A stretch of 64,000 bases of DNA from JBBWZH01 sp035544115 (GCA_963714145.1 OY970235.1:7440001-7504000); one strand, 5' to 3'. Shown: positions 1-8,845, numbered from the stretch's first letter. Notes: generated by a model from the letters alone, not told the origin. Numbers and translations are program-made.

Positions 1-108
1 CTGTCCGCTCAGGCTCCGACACACCACACCTCCCCACCAGATGCTAAGCCGCACCGGATGAACGCACTCGGCGCCGCGCCAACATGAGGGGCGCCCTCGG
101 GCTGAGCG

Positions 109-1521
109 TCAGCTCGCTGGGCACGGGTGCGGGCGGGTGTCCGGCCGGATCAGCACGTACGTCCCGGTCGGCGGCGTCCGCGCGTTCGGATCGTCGCGGA
201 CCACCAGGTACTTCCCTTGCGCGTCCACGCTTCTGACCGGCACCGCACGGGGCGGGGCCGCGCACGTCCGCACCGCGCCGGTCGCCGGGTCCAGACCGAC
301 CAACGCGGCCGGTCCCTCCCGCCAGGAGGACGCGGCGAGCCAGACCAGGTCGGTGCCCTGGTCGACGTCCTCGACGACCGGCGGGTACAGCCCGCGGTGC
401 TCCGCACCGGCGGCCACCCGCCACCGGGCGTGCAGGTCGGGGGTGAGCGCGATCACCGTGCTGGCCAGCAGGAGGAATCTGCCATCGTGCTGGAGGCAGC
501 AGTAGCTGTCGCGGTCCGTGGTCACCCGGACCGGTCGCCCATCGCGGTCGAGCCGCCAGGCGAGCGGCCGCTCAACCTCGGCCGGCCCGGTCGAGACACC
601 GAACACGGCGCAGCCGTTGCCGTCCGTGCAGCCGGACACGTAGACCGCCGGCTCCGGACCGCCCGAGCGCGGCAACTTCGGCTGCACGTACGCGGTGATC
701 CGGGCACTCCGCGCGTCGAACACCCGCAGTTGCGGCTTCCGCTTCCCTCCCTTGCAGGTGATGTCCAGGACGAGGTACCCGCCCAGCTCCCAGCTGCCCG
801 GACCGAAGTCCGGCACCTCGGCGCAGTCCTTGTGCTGGTCGTAGCGCCACAGCGGCTTTCCGGAGGTCGCGTCGACCGCCTCGACCCCGGCGAACCAGGG
901 CAGTACGGCGACCGGCCCGCCCCTGGCCGGCACGACCAGCAGGTCGTCCGACCGGGGGGTGACGCCCTCGCCGGTCGAGCTGACCGGGTGCGGGACCACC
1001 GATCGCCAGGCCGGCGCGCCGGTGGCGAGGTCCACGCCGACGAGCAGCCCGGTGTCGTTGGGGCCGTAGCGATCCGGGGACTCGTCCCAGGCGGTCACGG
1101 CCAGCGTCCGGCCGGTGCCGTCCCGGATGATCCGGAACGCGCCGATCCGCGCACCTACCCGCCGGTACGACCAGACGGGCGCGGCCCCGGTCGCCCCGGC
1201 GAGCGGTTCGGCCCAGAGCCGGTCGCCCTTGCCCATCACCCGCAGCCGGTCGTCGACCACCGCCGGCTCGACGGGCAATCCGGCGATCACGCCCGGCGGA
1301 CGGTCGCCGACCGGTGCCGGCAGCGCGACGGCGCGCTGCACCTCCTCGCGTACGGGCGCGGGCGCCGGCTTGTCGTGGTCGCAGCCGGTCAGCGTCACCG
1401 CGACCAGCGCAGCGACCAGCGCCGCGCTACCCGCAGGCGCCCGGCCGCGGGTCCGACCGGACCAGCGCGGACCGGTCGTCCGGGAGCGGGCCGGTCCGAC
1501 TCTGTCCGATGCCATCGGCAT
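109..1521 (-). CDS. PQQ-like beta-propeller lipoprotein
   Basis: A 470-aa predicted secreted lipoprotein. The N-terminus is Arg-rich, then a hydrophobic stretch (about residues 31-46) ends in the lipobox LTGC, so the mature protein should start at Cys47 and sit on the outer face of the membrane. The remainder has repeated blades of the PQQ-propeller type, for example GVDLATGAPAW, EAVDATSGKPLWRY and GLDPATGAV, each reading as a stored value reported from a dictionary-like repeat. Four or more Cys in the second half (CTDGNGC, YCCLQ) could form disulfides. No catalytic motif is visible, so a binding or scaffolding role is inferred. The start could also be the ATG three codons in. It is convergent with nothing obvious at the left window edge. 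Confidence 0.75.
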   Translation of the reverse strand: MPMASDRVGPARSRTTGPRWSGRTRGRAPAGSAALVAALVAVTLTGCDHDKPAPAPVREEVQRAVALPAPVGDRPPGVIAGLPVEPAVVDDRLRVMGKGDRLWAEPLAGATGAAPVWSYRRVGARIGAFRIIRDGTGRTLAVTAWDESPDRYGPNDTGLLVGVDLATGAPAWRSVVPHPVSSTGEGVTPRSDDLLVVPARGGPVAVLPWFAGVEAVDATSGKPLWRYDQHKDCAEVPDFGPGSWELGGYLVLDITCKGGKRKPQLRVFDARSARITAYVQPKLPRSGGPEPAVYVSGCTDGNGCAVFGVSTGPAEVERPLAWRLDRDGRPVRVTTDRDSYCCLQHDGRFLLLASTVIALTPDLHARWRVAAGAEHRGLYPPVVEDVDQGTDLVWLAASSWREGPAALVGLDPATGAVRTCAAPPRAVPVRSVDAQGKYLVVRDDPNARTPPTGTYVLIRPDTRPHPCPAS

Positions 1522-1588
1522 CCCCGATCACCAGATAGCGGCCGGTGGGCGTCCAGGAACATATCCGACGAACGGGGCCTGCCCCGCC

Positions 1589-1633
1589 GTTTCCGCGGTC
1601 ACAGCAGCCGTCGGGGTTCTTGGCCAGGTACTG
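1589..1633 (-). pseudogene. Remnant of a second msrA 3' end
   Basis: No intact gene is visible between 1522 and 1835. On the minus strand this stretch reads QYLAKNPDGCCDRGN, nearly the same as QYLAKNPDGYCPDHS in the intact msrA about 300 bp away; a 24-nt block differs at one base. The reading frame around it does not form an MsrA. At 1685-1800 another minus frame gives a protein-like string (SLVDLDRDPLEWVRAAV, FGPPHVIVADR) that ends at a stop and has no start or domain I can name. I interpret the interval as decayed coding DNA with a partial msrA duplication. Confidence 0.5.
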
Positions 1634-1835
1634 GAGCGGGGTCGAGACGTACCACGAGGGCGACGTTGCGGGCGGCGTGGTGGATCAGTGCCGGGCGGTC
1701 TCGCGCCGGTCGGCGACGATGACATGCGGCGGGCCGAACCGGCTGACCGCGGCCCGTACCCACTCGAGTGGATCGCGGTCCAGATCTACCAGGCTCCGGC
1801 ACTGCCGTTCGGCCGACCCGGGCCGACCATGGCGA

Positions 1836-2504
1836 TCAGCCGGGTGCTGCCTCGCCGGCGAACAGGCCCACCGGGCAGGAGACGCCGGTCGAGTGGTCCG
1901 GGCAGTAGCCGTCCGGGTTCTTGGCCAGGTACTGCTGGTGGTAGCCCTCGGCGTAGAAGAACGGGCCAGCGGGGGCGACTTCGGTGGTGATGGCGGCGAA
2001 GCCGGCGCGGGCCAGGCGGGCCGCGTAGGCGGTGCGGGCGGTCTCGGCGGCGGCGCGCTGGGCATCGTCGCCGTAGTAGATGGCCGAGCGGTACTGGGTG
2101 CCGACGTCGTTGCCCTGGCGCATGCCCTGGGTCGGGTCGTGCGACTCCCAGAAGACCGACAGCAGCTGCTCGTACGAGGTCAGGGCCGGGTCGTAGACGG
2201 CGAGGACCGCCTCGGCGTGGCCGGTGCCACCCGAGCAGACCTGCTCGTACGTGGGGTGCGGCGTGCTGCCACCGGCGTAGCCGACCGCGGTGGACCAGAC
2301 ACCCGGGGTCTGCCAGTACTGCTTCTCCGCGCCCCAGAAGCAGCCGAGGGCGAAGACGGCGGTGCGCAGGCCGGCCGGGAACGGCGGGATGATCCGGTGA
2401 CCATTGACGAAATGCGTCTCCGGAACGGTGAACGGGTACGCGTCACGACCCCGCAGCGCCCGCTCCGGGGTGGGCAGTTCGAGCTTGGCCCGCGAGAACA
2501 GCAT
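1836..2504 (-). CDS. msrA: Peptide-methionine (S)-S-oxide reductase MsrA
   Basis: A 222-aa MsrA that reduces the S-epimer of methionine sulfoxide in proteins and free methionine, using thioredoxin-type reductants in the cytoplasm. The signature GCFWGAEKQYW holds the catalytic Cys (C55), followed by GYAGG, the HAEAV motif and the SHDPT segment typical of the family; the C-terminal YHQQYLAKNPDGYC carries the likely resolving Cys. Length is normal for actinobacterial MsrA with an N-terminal extension (MLFSRAKLELPTPERALRGR). A decayed copy of its 3' end lies just downstream. It diverges from the DUF6191 gene across about 50 bp. Confidence 0.95.
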   Translation of the reverse strand: MLFSRAKLELPTPERALRGRDAYPFTVPETHFVNGHRIIPPFPAGLRTAVFALGCFWGAEKQYWQTPGVWSTAVGYAGGSTPHPTYEQVCSGGTGHAEAVLAVYDPALTSYEQLLSVFWESHDPTQGMRQGNDVGTQYRSAIYYGDDAQRAAAETARTAYAARLARAGFAAITTEVAPAGPFFYAEGYHQQYLAKNPDGYCPDHSTGVSCPVGLFAGEAAPG

Positions 2505-2551
2505 GTAACCAGCTTAAGCACGCTCGGCCGCGGGCGCGTACCGTCGGGTGC

Positions 2552-2812
2552 GTGAGCTGGGGCGGGATGGAAGAGTTTGCCGCGCTGTTCAACCCGGGCA
2601 TGCGGCATGAGCAGGAACGGCGGGAGAAGTTGGCTGTACTTCGGGAAGAGGAGGGCAACTCCGCCGACCCGCCGAGCACCGTCGACCTCGACGCCGGTGT
2701 CGCCGTGCTGCGGCTGCCCGGCAAGAAGAAGGCGGCCGACGAGCCCGAGCCGGCGGCGACGCCCGAGGCAACGCCGGAGGCCACGCCCGAGGGGGCGACC
2801 GAGGGCTCCTGA
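2552..2812 (+). CDS. DUF6191 family small protein
   Basis: An 86-aa protein starting at GTG (an ATG at 2567 with a GGGGCGGG stretch just upstream is an alternative). The central part, FNPGMRHEQERREKLAVLRE followed by EEGNSADPPSTVDLD and a short hydrophobic strand, matches what I recall of the C-terminal domain of actinobacterial DUF6191 proteins. The tail is an acidic Pro-Glu-Ala-Thr repeat (TPEATPEATPEG) and looks disordered. Usual family members carry an N-terminal membrane segment that is missing here. Function is unknown. Confidence 0.6.
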   Translation: MSWGGMEEFAALFNPGMRHEQERREKLAVLREEEGNSADPPSTVDLDAGVAVLRLPGKKKAADEPEPAATPEATPEATPEGATEGS

Positions 2813-2837
2813 TCCACCTGCCGCGCCGCGGCGGACG

Positions 2838-5177
2838 TCAGTCGACCAGGTCGAGGGCGGCCGTGGTGATGGCGACCGCATCCAGGCCATGTAGCTGGTA
2901 GAGGTCGGCGAGGTCGCCGGACTGGCCGAAGTCGACCACGCCGAGCGGGGTCAGCGCGGTCTGCCCCACGGTGGCGAGGAAGGCCAGCGTGTGCGGGTGC
3001 CCGTCCAGGACGGTGACCAGCGGCAGCGGCTCCGGAAACAGCTCGGTGAGGATCGACTCGTCGGCCAGGCGGTCGGCGCCGGCCAGCCCGGCCCGGGCCC
3101 GGACGGCCCGGAACAGCAGGTCGGCGCTGGTCACGCAGACCACCCGGGCGACGACGCCGAGCTCGTCCAGCCGGTCGGCCGCCGCCAGCACCTCGGGCAC
3201 CAGCGCGCCCATCGCGACCAGCGTGACGACCGCGCCGCGCGGCCCGCGCAGCACGTACCCGCCCCGGATCACCGCCGACCGGCGCCGGTCCCGGGCCGCC
3301 GGGTCGGACGGCACCCCGGCCAGGTCCTGCTCCACCGGCCGGGTGGACAGCCGCAGGTAGGCCGAGCAGCCGCCGGGCCGGCCGAGCTGGGCCAGGCAGT
3401 GCAGCAGCACCCACTCCAGGTCCTGGCCGGAGGCCGGCTCGTAGGCCAGCACGCCTGGCTGCTCCAGCCCGATGGACGGCGTGATGATCGACTGGTGCGC
3501 CCCGCCCTCGGCGGCCAAGGTCACCCCGGACGGCGTACCGACCAGGATCGACTGCCCGCCGGCGTACACGCCGTAGACCCACGGCTCCAGCGCCCGGGCC
3601 ACGAACGGGTCGTACATCGTGCCGATCGGCAGCAGCGGCTGCCCCCAACGTGACCAGGTCGCGCCGAGCTCGCCCAGCACGCCAACCAGGTTGACCTCGG
3701 CGATGCCCAGCTCGATGTGCTGGCCGTGCGGGTGCTCCCGCCAGTGCACCAGGGTCTCCGAGTCGTCGGCGAACCAGTCCGGCCGCTCCTCGACGGAGAA
3801 CACGCCGACCTTGTTCAGCCAGCCGGCCAGGTTGGTGGACGAGGCCACGTCCGGCGAGACGGTGACCACCCGGGCCGCGACGTCCGGGGCCTCCCGGCGC
3901 AGGTCGAGCAGCAGCCGGCCCAGGGTGGCCTGGGTGGAGACGGCACCCCGGTGGGCCCGGCCGAAGTCGGTCGGCACCGGTGGCGGCGGCAGCGAGCGGG
4001 ACCGGGGTCGGGCCAGCCGGCCGGCCGCCTCGGCGCACAGCGCGGCCTCCGGGCTGCCGGCGGCGAAGCCGGCCCAGGGGGCGTCCACCGCGGTGCCCAG
4101 CCGGTCGGCCAGCTCGGCGTACTGGGTGCGGGTGAGCAGCGCCGAGTGGTTCTGCGGATGCCCCTCCACCGGCAGCCCGAAGCCCTTGATCGTGTACGCG
4201 AGCACCATCCGCGGCCCGGCGGCCGGGGCGGCGTCGAACACCTCGCGCAACCCGGCCAGGTCGTGCCCGCCGAGGTCGCGGACCGCCGCGTGCAGCGCCT
4301 GGTCGTCCACCTCGGTCAGCAGCTTGGCGATCGGCTCGCGGGTGCGGCCCTCGCCGGGCAGCCGGTCCCGCAGCTGGGTTGGGTCGGCCCGCAGCAACCG
4401 CTGGTACTCCGGGTTGCTCATCTCGTCGATCCGCTCGCGTAGTGCGGCGCCGCCCGGCTCGGCGAACAGCCGGCCCAGCAGCGGCCCGTACTTCAGCGTC
4501 CGGACCTGCCATCCGGCCGCCTCGAACATCGAGGTCAGCCGCGACGCGGCGAGGTGCGGGACGACCCGGTCCAGCGACTGCCGGTTGAAGTCGACCACCC
4601 ACAGCACCTCGCCGAGCTGGCCCACGGTCGGGTCGCAGATCGCCTCCCAGCAGGCACCCTCGTCCAGCTCGGCGTCGCCGAGCAGCGAGATCTGCCGGCC
4701 GGCCGCGGACCCGGGCTCGGTCGACTCGGCGAAGTGCCGGTCGACGTACCGGCGGGCCAGCGCGCCCCAGATCGGCGCGGTGGCGCCGATGCCCACCGAA
4801 CCGGTGGAGTAGTCGACGGTGTCCGGGTCCTTGGTGCGGCTCGGGTAGCTCTGCAGGCCGCGGTACGAGCGCAGCGTCGGCAGGTACGCCTCGTCCAGGT
4901 CGCCGAGCAGGTAGTTGATCGCGTGCAGCACCGGCGAGGCGTGTGGCTTGACCGAGACCCGGTCCGCCGCGGTCAGGCTGCCGAACCAGAGCGCGGTCAT
5001 GATGCTGACCATCGAGGCGCTGGACGCCTGATGGCCGCCCACCTTGATTCCGCTGGCGTTGGGCCGGACGTGGTTGGCGTGGTGGACGATCGACGTGGCC
5101 AGCCACAGCACCCGCCGTTCCACCGACCGCATCACCTCGATGTCCACGACCGCGACGTTAGCGCGACCGAGCGTCAC
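2838..5177 (-). CDS. Transketolase-like / homodimeric pyruvate dehydrogenase E1-like enzyme
   Basis: A 779-aa thiamine-diphosphate enzyme resembling AceE, the homodimeric E1 of pyruvate dehydrogenase, in shortened form. The N-terminal third has GGHQASSASMVSIMTALWFG and the ThDP-binding motif GDAELDEG...DFNRQSLD; a transketolase-type pyrimidine-binding domain follows (HIELGIAEVNLVGVLGELGA) and then a C-terminal transketolase domain. AceE is usually near 900 aa. No E2 or E3 gene lies nearby, so the true substrate could be pyruvate, another 2-oxo acid or a ketose. The first ATG is used; an internal start at MRSVERRVLWLATSIVHHAN is also possible. It is 64 bp from the ggt stop on the same strand and could be cotranscribed with it. 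Confidence 0.8.
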   Translation of the reverse strand: MTLGRANVAVVDIEVMRSVERRVLWLATSIVHHANHVRPNASGIKVGGHQASSASMVSIMTALWFGSLTAADRVSVKPHASPVLHAINYLLGDLDEAYLPTLRSYRGLQSYPSRTKDPDTVDYSTGSVGIGATAPIWGALARRYVDRHFAESTEPGSAAGRQISLLGDAELDEGACWEAICDPTVGQLGEVLWVVDFNRQSLDRVVPHLAASRLTSMFEAAGWQVRTLKYGPLLGRLFAEPGGAALRERIDEMSNPEYQRLLRADPTQLRDRLPGEGRTREPIAKLLTEVDDQALHAAVRDLGGHDLAGLREVFDAAPAAGPRMVLAYTIKGFGLPVEGHPQNHSALLTRTQYAELADRLGTAVDAPWAGFAAGSPEAALCAEAAGRLARPRSRSLPPPPVPTDFGRAHRGAVSTQATLGRLLLDLRREAPDVAARVVTVSPDVASSTNLAGWLNKVGVFSVEERPDWFADDSETLVHWREHPHGQHIELGIAEVNLVGVLGELGATWSRWGQPLLPIGTMYDPFVARALEPWVYGVYAGGQSILVGTPSGVTLAAEGGAHQSIITPSIGLEQPGVLAYEPASGQDLEWVLLHCLAQLGRPGGCSAYLRLSTRPVEQDLAGVPSDPAARDRRRSAVIRGGYVLRGPRGAVVTLVAMGALVPEVLAAADRLDELGVVARVVCVTSADLLFRAVRARAGLAGADRLADESILTELFPEPLPLVTVLDGHPHTLAFLATVGQTALTPLGVVDFGQSGDLADLYQLHGLDAVAITTAALDLVD

Positions 5178-5241
5178 CGGCGCGGTGATCGCGGCAGCTG
5201 GAGCCGGGCGGCACGGCCCTGCTGGCCGGATGGCGGGTCGA

Positions 5242-7029
5242 CTATCGGCCGGCGGCGTAGCCCTGCATGCCGCGCGGGTTGGCGGCGGCGCGCAGCACGC
5301 CGGTGGCCGGGTCCCGGCTGACCGCGGACAGCCGGCCCAGCGACCACGGCTGGTCGACCACGACGCGGTGGCCGCGCCGCTCCAGCTCGGCGATCACCTC
5401 GGGGCCGACCCGGGACTCCACCACCACCTCACCCGGCACCGCACGGCGCGGGTAGAAGGACGACGGGAACGCGTTGGTGTGCCAGGCCGGCGCGTCGATC
5501 GCGGCCTGCAGGTCCAGGCCGGCGACCAGGTGCGCGAGCAGGAAGCAGACCTGCCACTGGTCCTGCTGGTCACCGCCGGGAGTGCCGCAGGCGAGCACCG
5601 GCACGCCGTCGCGTAGCACCAGCGTGGGCGACAGGGTGGTGCGCGGGCGGCGGCCGGGGGCGAGCGAGGCCGGCAGCCCGTCTTCCAGCCAGAACATCTG
5701 CGACCGGGTGCCCAGGCAGAAGCCCAGCTCCGGGATGGCCGGGGAGCTCTGCAGCCAGCCACCGGACGGGGTCGCCGAGATCATGTTGCCCCACCGGTCG
5801 ACCGCGTCGAGGTGGCAGGTGTCGCCGCGGGTGGTGCCGACCCTGGTCACAGTCGGCTCGCCCAGCGACGGCAGCGCCACCCCACCGGCGGCGTCCGGGC
5901 CGGGCGCACTGCTCAGGTACGCCGGCAGCCGTGGGGCCCGCCCGGCCGGCGAACCGGGGCGCAGTTCGACCGAGGCGGCCGCCCCCACCAGGGCCCGCCG
6001 GGCCGCCGCGTAGTCGGCCGAGAGCAGGCCGGCCAGCGGGACGTCCGGGACGTCGCCGTACCAGGCCTCCCGGTCGGCGAACGCGAGCTTGGCGTACTCC
6101 ACCGCGAGGTGCAGCAGGTCGGCGCTGCCGGCCGGCGGCAGCGCGCCGGCGCCGAACAGGGCGAGCTGCTGCAGCAGCGCCGGGCCCTGCGACCAGGCCC
6201 CGGCCTTGGCCACCGTGTAGCCGCGCCAGTCCACGGTCGCCGCCGGCTCGTAGCTGGGCTGCCAGCCGGCCAGGTCGGCACCGGTGAGGACGCCGGCGTG
6301 CGCCGAACCGGAGTCGTCCGGCCATTCGGTGCGGCAGAACGCGTCGATCGCGGTGGCGACGAACCCGCCGTACCAGGCCTGGTGCGCGGCGGCCAGCTGC
6401 GCCTCCCGGTCCGGCCCGGCGGCCTCCGCCTCGGCCAGCAGCCGGCGGTAGGTGGCGGCCAGCACCGGCTGCCGGATCAGCTCACCTGGCTGCGGGGGCC
6501 GGCCGCCGGGCAGCCAGACCGCGGCCGAGGTCGGCCACGCCGACCGGAAGTAGTCGGCCATTGCGCCGACCGTCGCGGCCACCCGCGGGTGCACCGGATG
6601 CCCGTACTCGGCGTAACCAATCGCGTATGACAACACCGCCCTTAGAGGCATAGTGCCGTGGTCACGCAGCAGCGCCAGCCATCCGCCAACCGCGCCGGGG
6701 ACCGTCGCCGCCAGCAGCCCGGTGCCCGGTACCAGGGTCAGCCCGAGGTGGTCGCGGTAGTGCGCGGTGGTTGCCCCGGCCGGCGCCACCCCCTGGCCGC
6801 ACAGCACCGTCGGCCCCGGGTCGGCCGCGGTACCGAACACGGCGGGCACCTCGCCGCCTGGACCATTCAGGTGCGGCTCGACCACATGCAGCGTAAACGC
6901 CGTGGCAGCGGCCGCGTCGAAGGCGTTGCCACCGGCCTCGAGCACGGCCATCCCGGCCGCGGTGGCGAGCCAATGGGTGGAGGCGACCATGCCGAATGTG
7001 CCAGCGAGCTCAGGGCGGGTGGTGAACAC
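5242..7029 (-). CDS. ggt: Gamma-glutamyltransferase family protein
   Basis: A 595-aa Ntn-hydrolase of the gamma-glutamyltranspeptidase family. The N-terminal motif GMAVLEAGGNAFDAAAATAF and EPHLNGPGGE are characteristic. The autocleavage and nucleophile region reads GTTRGDTCHLDAVDRWGNM, with the expected Thr before HLDAVD-type sequence, followed by the GSGM-type equivalent SATPSGGWLQSS. The terminal region GTPGGDQQDQWQVCFL matches the family's GTPGG loop. There is no signal peptide, so it may act in the cytoplasm, perhaps on gamma-glutamyl compounds or as an acylase. The start ATG sits directly at the 5' end of the homology. The gene is divergent from the MFS gene downstream in coordinates. 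Confidence 0.85.
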   Translation of the reverse strand: MFTTRPELAGTFGMVASTHWLATAAGMAVLEAGGNAFDAAAATAFTLHVVEPHLNGPGGEVPAVFGTAADPGPTVLCGQGVAPAGATTAHYRDHLGLTLVPGTGLLAATVPGAVGGWLALLRDHGTMPLRAVLSYAIGYAEYGHPVHPRVAATVGAMADYFRSAWPTSAAVWLPGGRPPQPGELIRQPVLAATYRRLLAEAEAAGPDREAQLAAAHQAWYGGFVATAIDAFCRTEWPDDSGSAHAGVLTGADLAGWQPSYEPAATVDWRGYTVAKAGAWSQGPALLQQLALFGAGALPPAGSADLLHLAVEYAKLAFADREAWYGDVPDVPLAGLLSADYAAARRALVGAAASVELRPGSPAGRAPRLPAYLSSAPGPDAAGGVALPSLGEPTVTRVGTTRGDTCHLDAVDRWGNMISATPSGGWLQSSPAIPELGFCLGTRSQMFWLEDGLPASLAPGRRPRTTLSPTLVLRDGVPVLACGTPGGDQQDQWQVCFLLAHLVAGLDLQAAIDAPAWHTNAFPSSFYPRRAVPGEVVVESRVGPEVIAELERRGHRVVVDQPWSLGRLSAVSRDPATGVLRAAANPRGMQGYAAGR

Positions 7030-7172
7030 GAGCCGACGCTACCTAGCGAACCGGGCAACACGTAGTGATGGGTAGATCACAATCTGTCCACGCCCGCTGG
7101 AGCGGCCAGCTACCCGCCGTTCGGGTGAAACCTGTGCGAGCCTGTACGCGCACACCCCCTACGCCTTTCGTA

Positions 7173-7200
7173 TTGATGACGCTTAGCATCACACTGGATA
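7173..7200 (+). promoter_or_regulatory. Candidate sigma70-type promoter of the MFS gene
   Basis: TTGATG (7173-7178) and TGGATA (7195-7200) are separated by 16 nt. Transcription from here would start near 7207 and give a short leader before the GTG start at 7224, which has a GGGAGG SD at 7213. This favours 7224 over the upstream ATG at 7176. Confidence 0.35.
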
Positions 7201-7223
7201 CCAAAGCGAGACGGGAGGGATTG

Positions 7224-8468
7224 GTGGGCGAGGCCGCGGCCAGGCCGGCTACCTGGCGTTCGCTGCTCGCCGACAGGGAGTATCGAGCCCTCTGGTCGGC
7301 ACAGGCGGTGTCGATAGCCGGCGATCAGCTTGCGCGCGTAGCGCTGACCGTCCTGGTCTTCGACCGGACGGGGTCGCCGCTGCTCACCGCCGCCGTCTAC
7401 GCGATCACCTACCTGCCCTGGGTCCTCGGTGGGCCACTGCTCGGCGGGCTGGCCGACCGGCTGCCCCGGCGCACGATCATGATCGGCTGCAATACCGCCA
7501 GCGCCGTCCTGATCGGCGCGATGGCCATCCCCGGCATGCCACTGATGGCGCTGTGCGTGCTGCTGTTCCTGGCCGTCCTCCTGGAACCGTTGTTCAGTTC
7601 GGCCCGGTCCGCGCTGATCGCGGATGTGCTGCCGGACGACCGGTACGTGCTCGCCTCCGCGCTGGGCAACCTGACCACACAGACCGGCCAGGTCATCGGT
7701 TTCGCCGTGGGCGGCATCGCGGTCGGAACCCTCGGCGCGAGCCCGGTGCTGCTGATCGACGCGGGTACCTTCCTGGTCTCGGCCGGCCTGCTGGCGATCC
7801 GGGTGCGGCGCCGGCCGGCGGCGACGAACGGCAACGGCGGGTCCGGGCTCGCCGGCTGGCGGGCCCAGGTCGTCGACGGCGCCCGGCTGGTGTTCGGCGA
7901 CACCCGGCTGCGGACCCTGCTCATCCTGTCCTGGCTGGCCGCCTACTACGTCGTCCCGGAGGGCCTGGCCGGCCCGTACGTCAAGGAAGAGATGCACGGC
8001 GGCTCCCTCGGCATCGGCCTGGTGCTGGCCGCCCAGCCGGCCGGTGTGGTGGTCGGCGGGCTCGTGCTCAGCCGGTTGATCCCGCCGCCGCGCCGGCTGA
8101 CCCTGATGGTCCCGCTCGCCGCCGTGGCACTCGGCCCACTGGTCCTGATCGGTTTGAAGCCGAGCCTGGAGATCAGCATCGCGCTGCTGGTCGTCGCCGG
8201 CCTGGGCGCCAGCTATCAGCTCGTCGCCAACGCCACCTTCGTGCAGACCGTCACCGCCGGGCAGCGCGGCCAGGCCTACGGGCTGGCCGCCGCCGGGCTC
8301 ATCGCCGGCCAGGGCCTCGGCATCGTCGGGGCCGGGGCGATAGCGCTCGTCTTCCCGCCCAGCGCCGTGATCGCCGGCGCTGGCGCACTCGGCCTGGTCA
8401 CGCTGGCGGCCGTCAGCGGTGCCGGCCGGCGAGTCTTCGCGTCACACCCGTCGCCCGTCGTGCGCTGA
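7224..8468 (+). CDS. MFS transporter (macrolide-efflux-like)
   Basis: A 414-aa major facilitator protein with about 12 hydrophobic segments. After a short cytoplasmic N-terminus (VGEAAARPATWRSLLADREY) comes the ALWSAQAVSIAGDQLARVAL helix typical of the MefA/MFS-3 exporter group, then the A-motif-like GGLADRLPRRTIMIG after helix 2. Such proteins export drugs or small peptides with the proton gradient. It is the gene immediately upstream of the octapeptide array on the same strand, about 380 bp away and separated by two inverted repeats, so a role as exporter of the array product is possible but unproven. GTG at 7224 is preferred for its SD; ATG 7176 would add 16 residues. Confidence 0.85.
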   Translation: MGEAAARPATWRSLLADREYRALWSAQAVSIAGDQLARVALTVLVFDRTGSPLLTAAVYAITYLPWVLGGPLLGGLADRLPRRTIMIGCNTASAVLIGAMAIPGMPLMALCVLLFLAVLLEPLFSSARSALIADVLPDDRYVLASALGNLTTQTGQVIGFAVGGIAVGTLGASPVLLIDAGTFLVSAGLLAIRVRRRPAATNGNGGSGLAGWRAQVVDGARLVFGDTRLRTLLILSWLAAYYVVPEGLAGPYVKEEMHGGSLGIGLVLAAQPAGVVVGGLVLSRLIPPPRRLTLMVPLAAVALGPLVLIGLKPSLEISIALLVVAGLGASYQLVANATFVQTVTAGQRGQAYGLAAAGLIAGQGLGIVGAGAIALVFPPSAVIAGAGALGLVTLAAVSGAGRRVFASHPSPVVR

Positions 8469-8485
8469 CGGAATCAGCACCACTC

Positions 8486-8520
8486 AATCCAGTTCCGACC
8501 GCAGCGTCCGAAACTGGATT
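8486..8520 (+). terminator. Inverted repeat downstream of the MFS gene
   Basis: AATCCAGTT (8486-8494) and AACTGGATT (8512-8520) are exact complements around a 17-nt loop, starting 18 nt after the MFS stop. A second small hairpin, CGGCGG-ctatt-CCGCCG, follows at 8539-8555. No T-run follows either. The first could be a terminator or an operator for the array region. Confidence 0.4.
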
Positions 8521-8731
8521 ACCCCTAGTTGCGCTCGACGGCGGCTATTCCGCCGAACGGGTGTCGACTTAGGCTGATCGGGCGCACGCACATGACAACG
8601 TGCCGCCCGCGCGCAACACATCACCCACCCGAGAGGGGGTGAGGCTCGTTGCGGTCCTGTCCCAGCGGACGCCACCTCGCCGCGTTTCCCACACAGGTGG
8701 AGCATCCCCCGGAAGGAGGACCGCTTTCACC

Positions 8732-8839
8732 ATGGTCGGGCCAAACCGGCGGCACGCTGTGACTTTCCGGAGGTGGGCACTGCGCCCCGTACCGCCACCT
8801 GAAGTGGGCCCAATATCCGACACACCAGCCGGGAGGTGA
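8732..8839 (+). CDS. Possible 35-aa leader peptide ahead of the octapeptide array
   Basis: An ATG at 8732 is preceded by GGAAGGAGGA (8711-8720) and opens a 35-codon frame, starting MVGPNRRHAVTFRRWALRP, whose TGA stop (8837-8839) lies inside the SD of octapeptide unit 1. Such placement would couple leader termination to array initiation. Against it, every SD in the array contains TGA, so any ORF in that frame would end there by chance, and the frame runs through the decayed array copy. I recognise no family. The call is tentative. Confidence 0.25.
   Translation: MVGPNRRHAVTFRRWALRPVPPPEVGPISDTPAGR
8769..8810 (+). pseudogene. Decayed octapeptide unit (unit 0)
   Basis: GGAGGTGGGCACT is followed by eight codons that align without gaps to an array unit: GCG CCC CGT ACC GCC ACC TGA AGT. 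Relative to the consensus the start GTG is GCG, the second Thr codon is CCC, positions 5 and 6 are swapped Thr/Ala codons and the Trp codon is a TGA stop. It lies 77 bp before unit 1, exactly one array period. It reads as a fossil copy that no longer encodes the peptide. Confidence 0.55.
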
Positions 8840-8845
8840 CCGAAC

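Noticed and set aside
2443..5106. An 887-aa overlapping minus-strand ORF in the transketolase gene
   Set aside because: It is an Arg/Gly/Pro-rich shadow of the transketolase-like frame.
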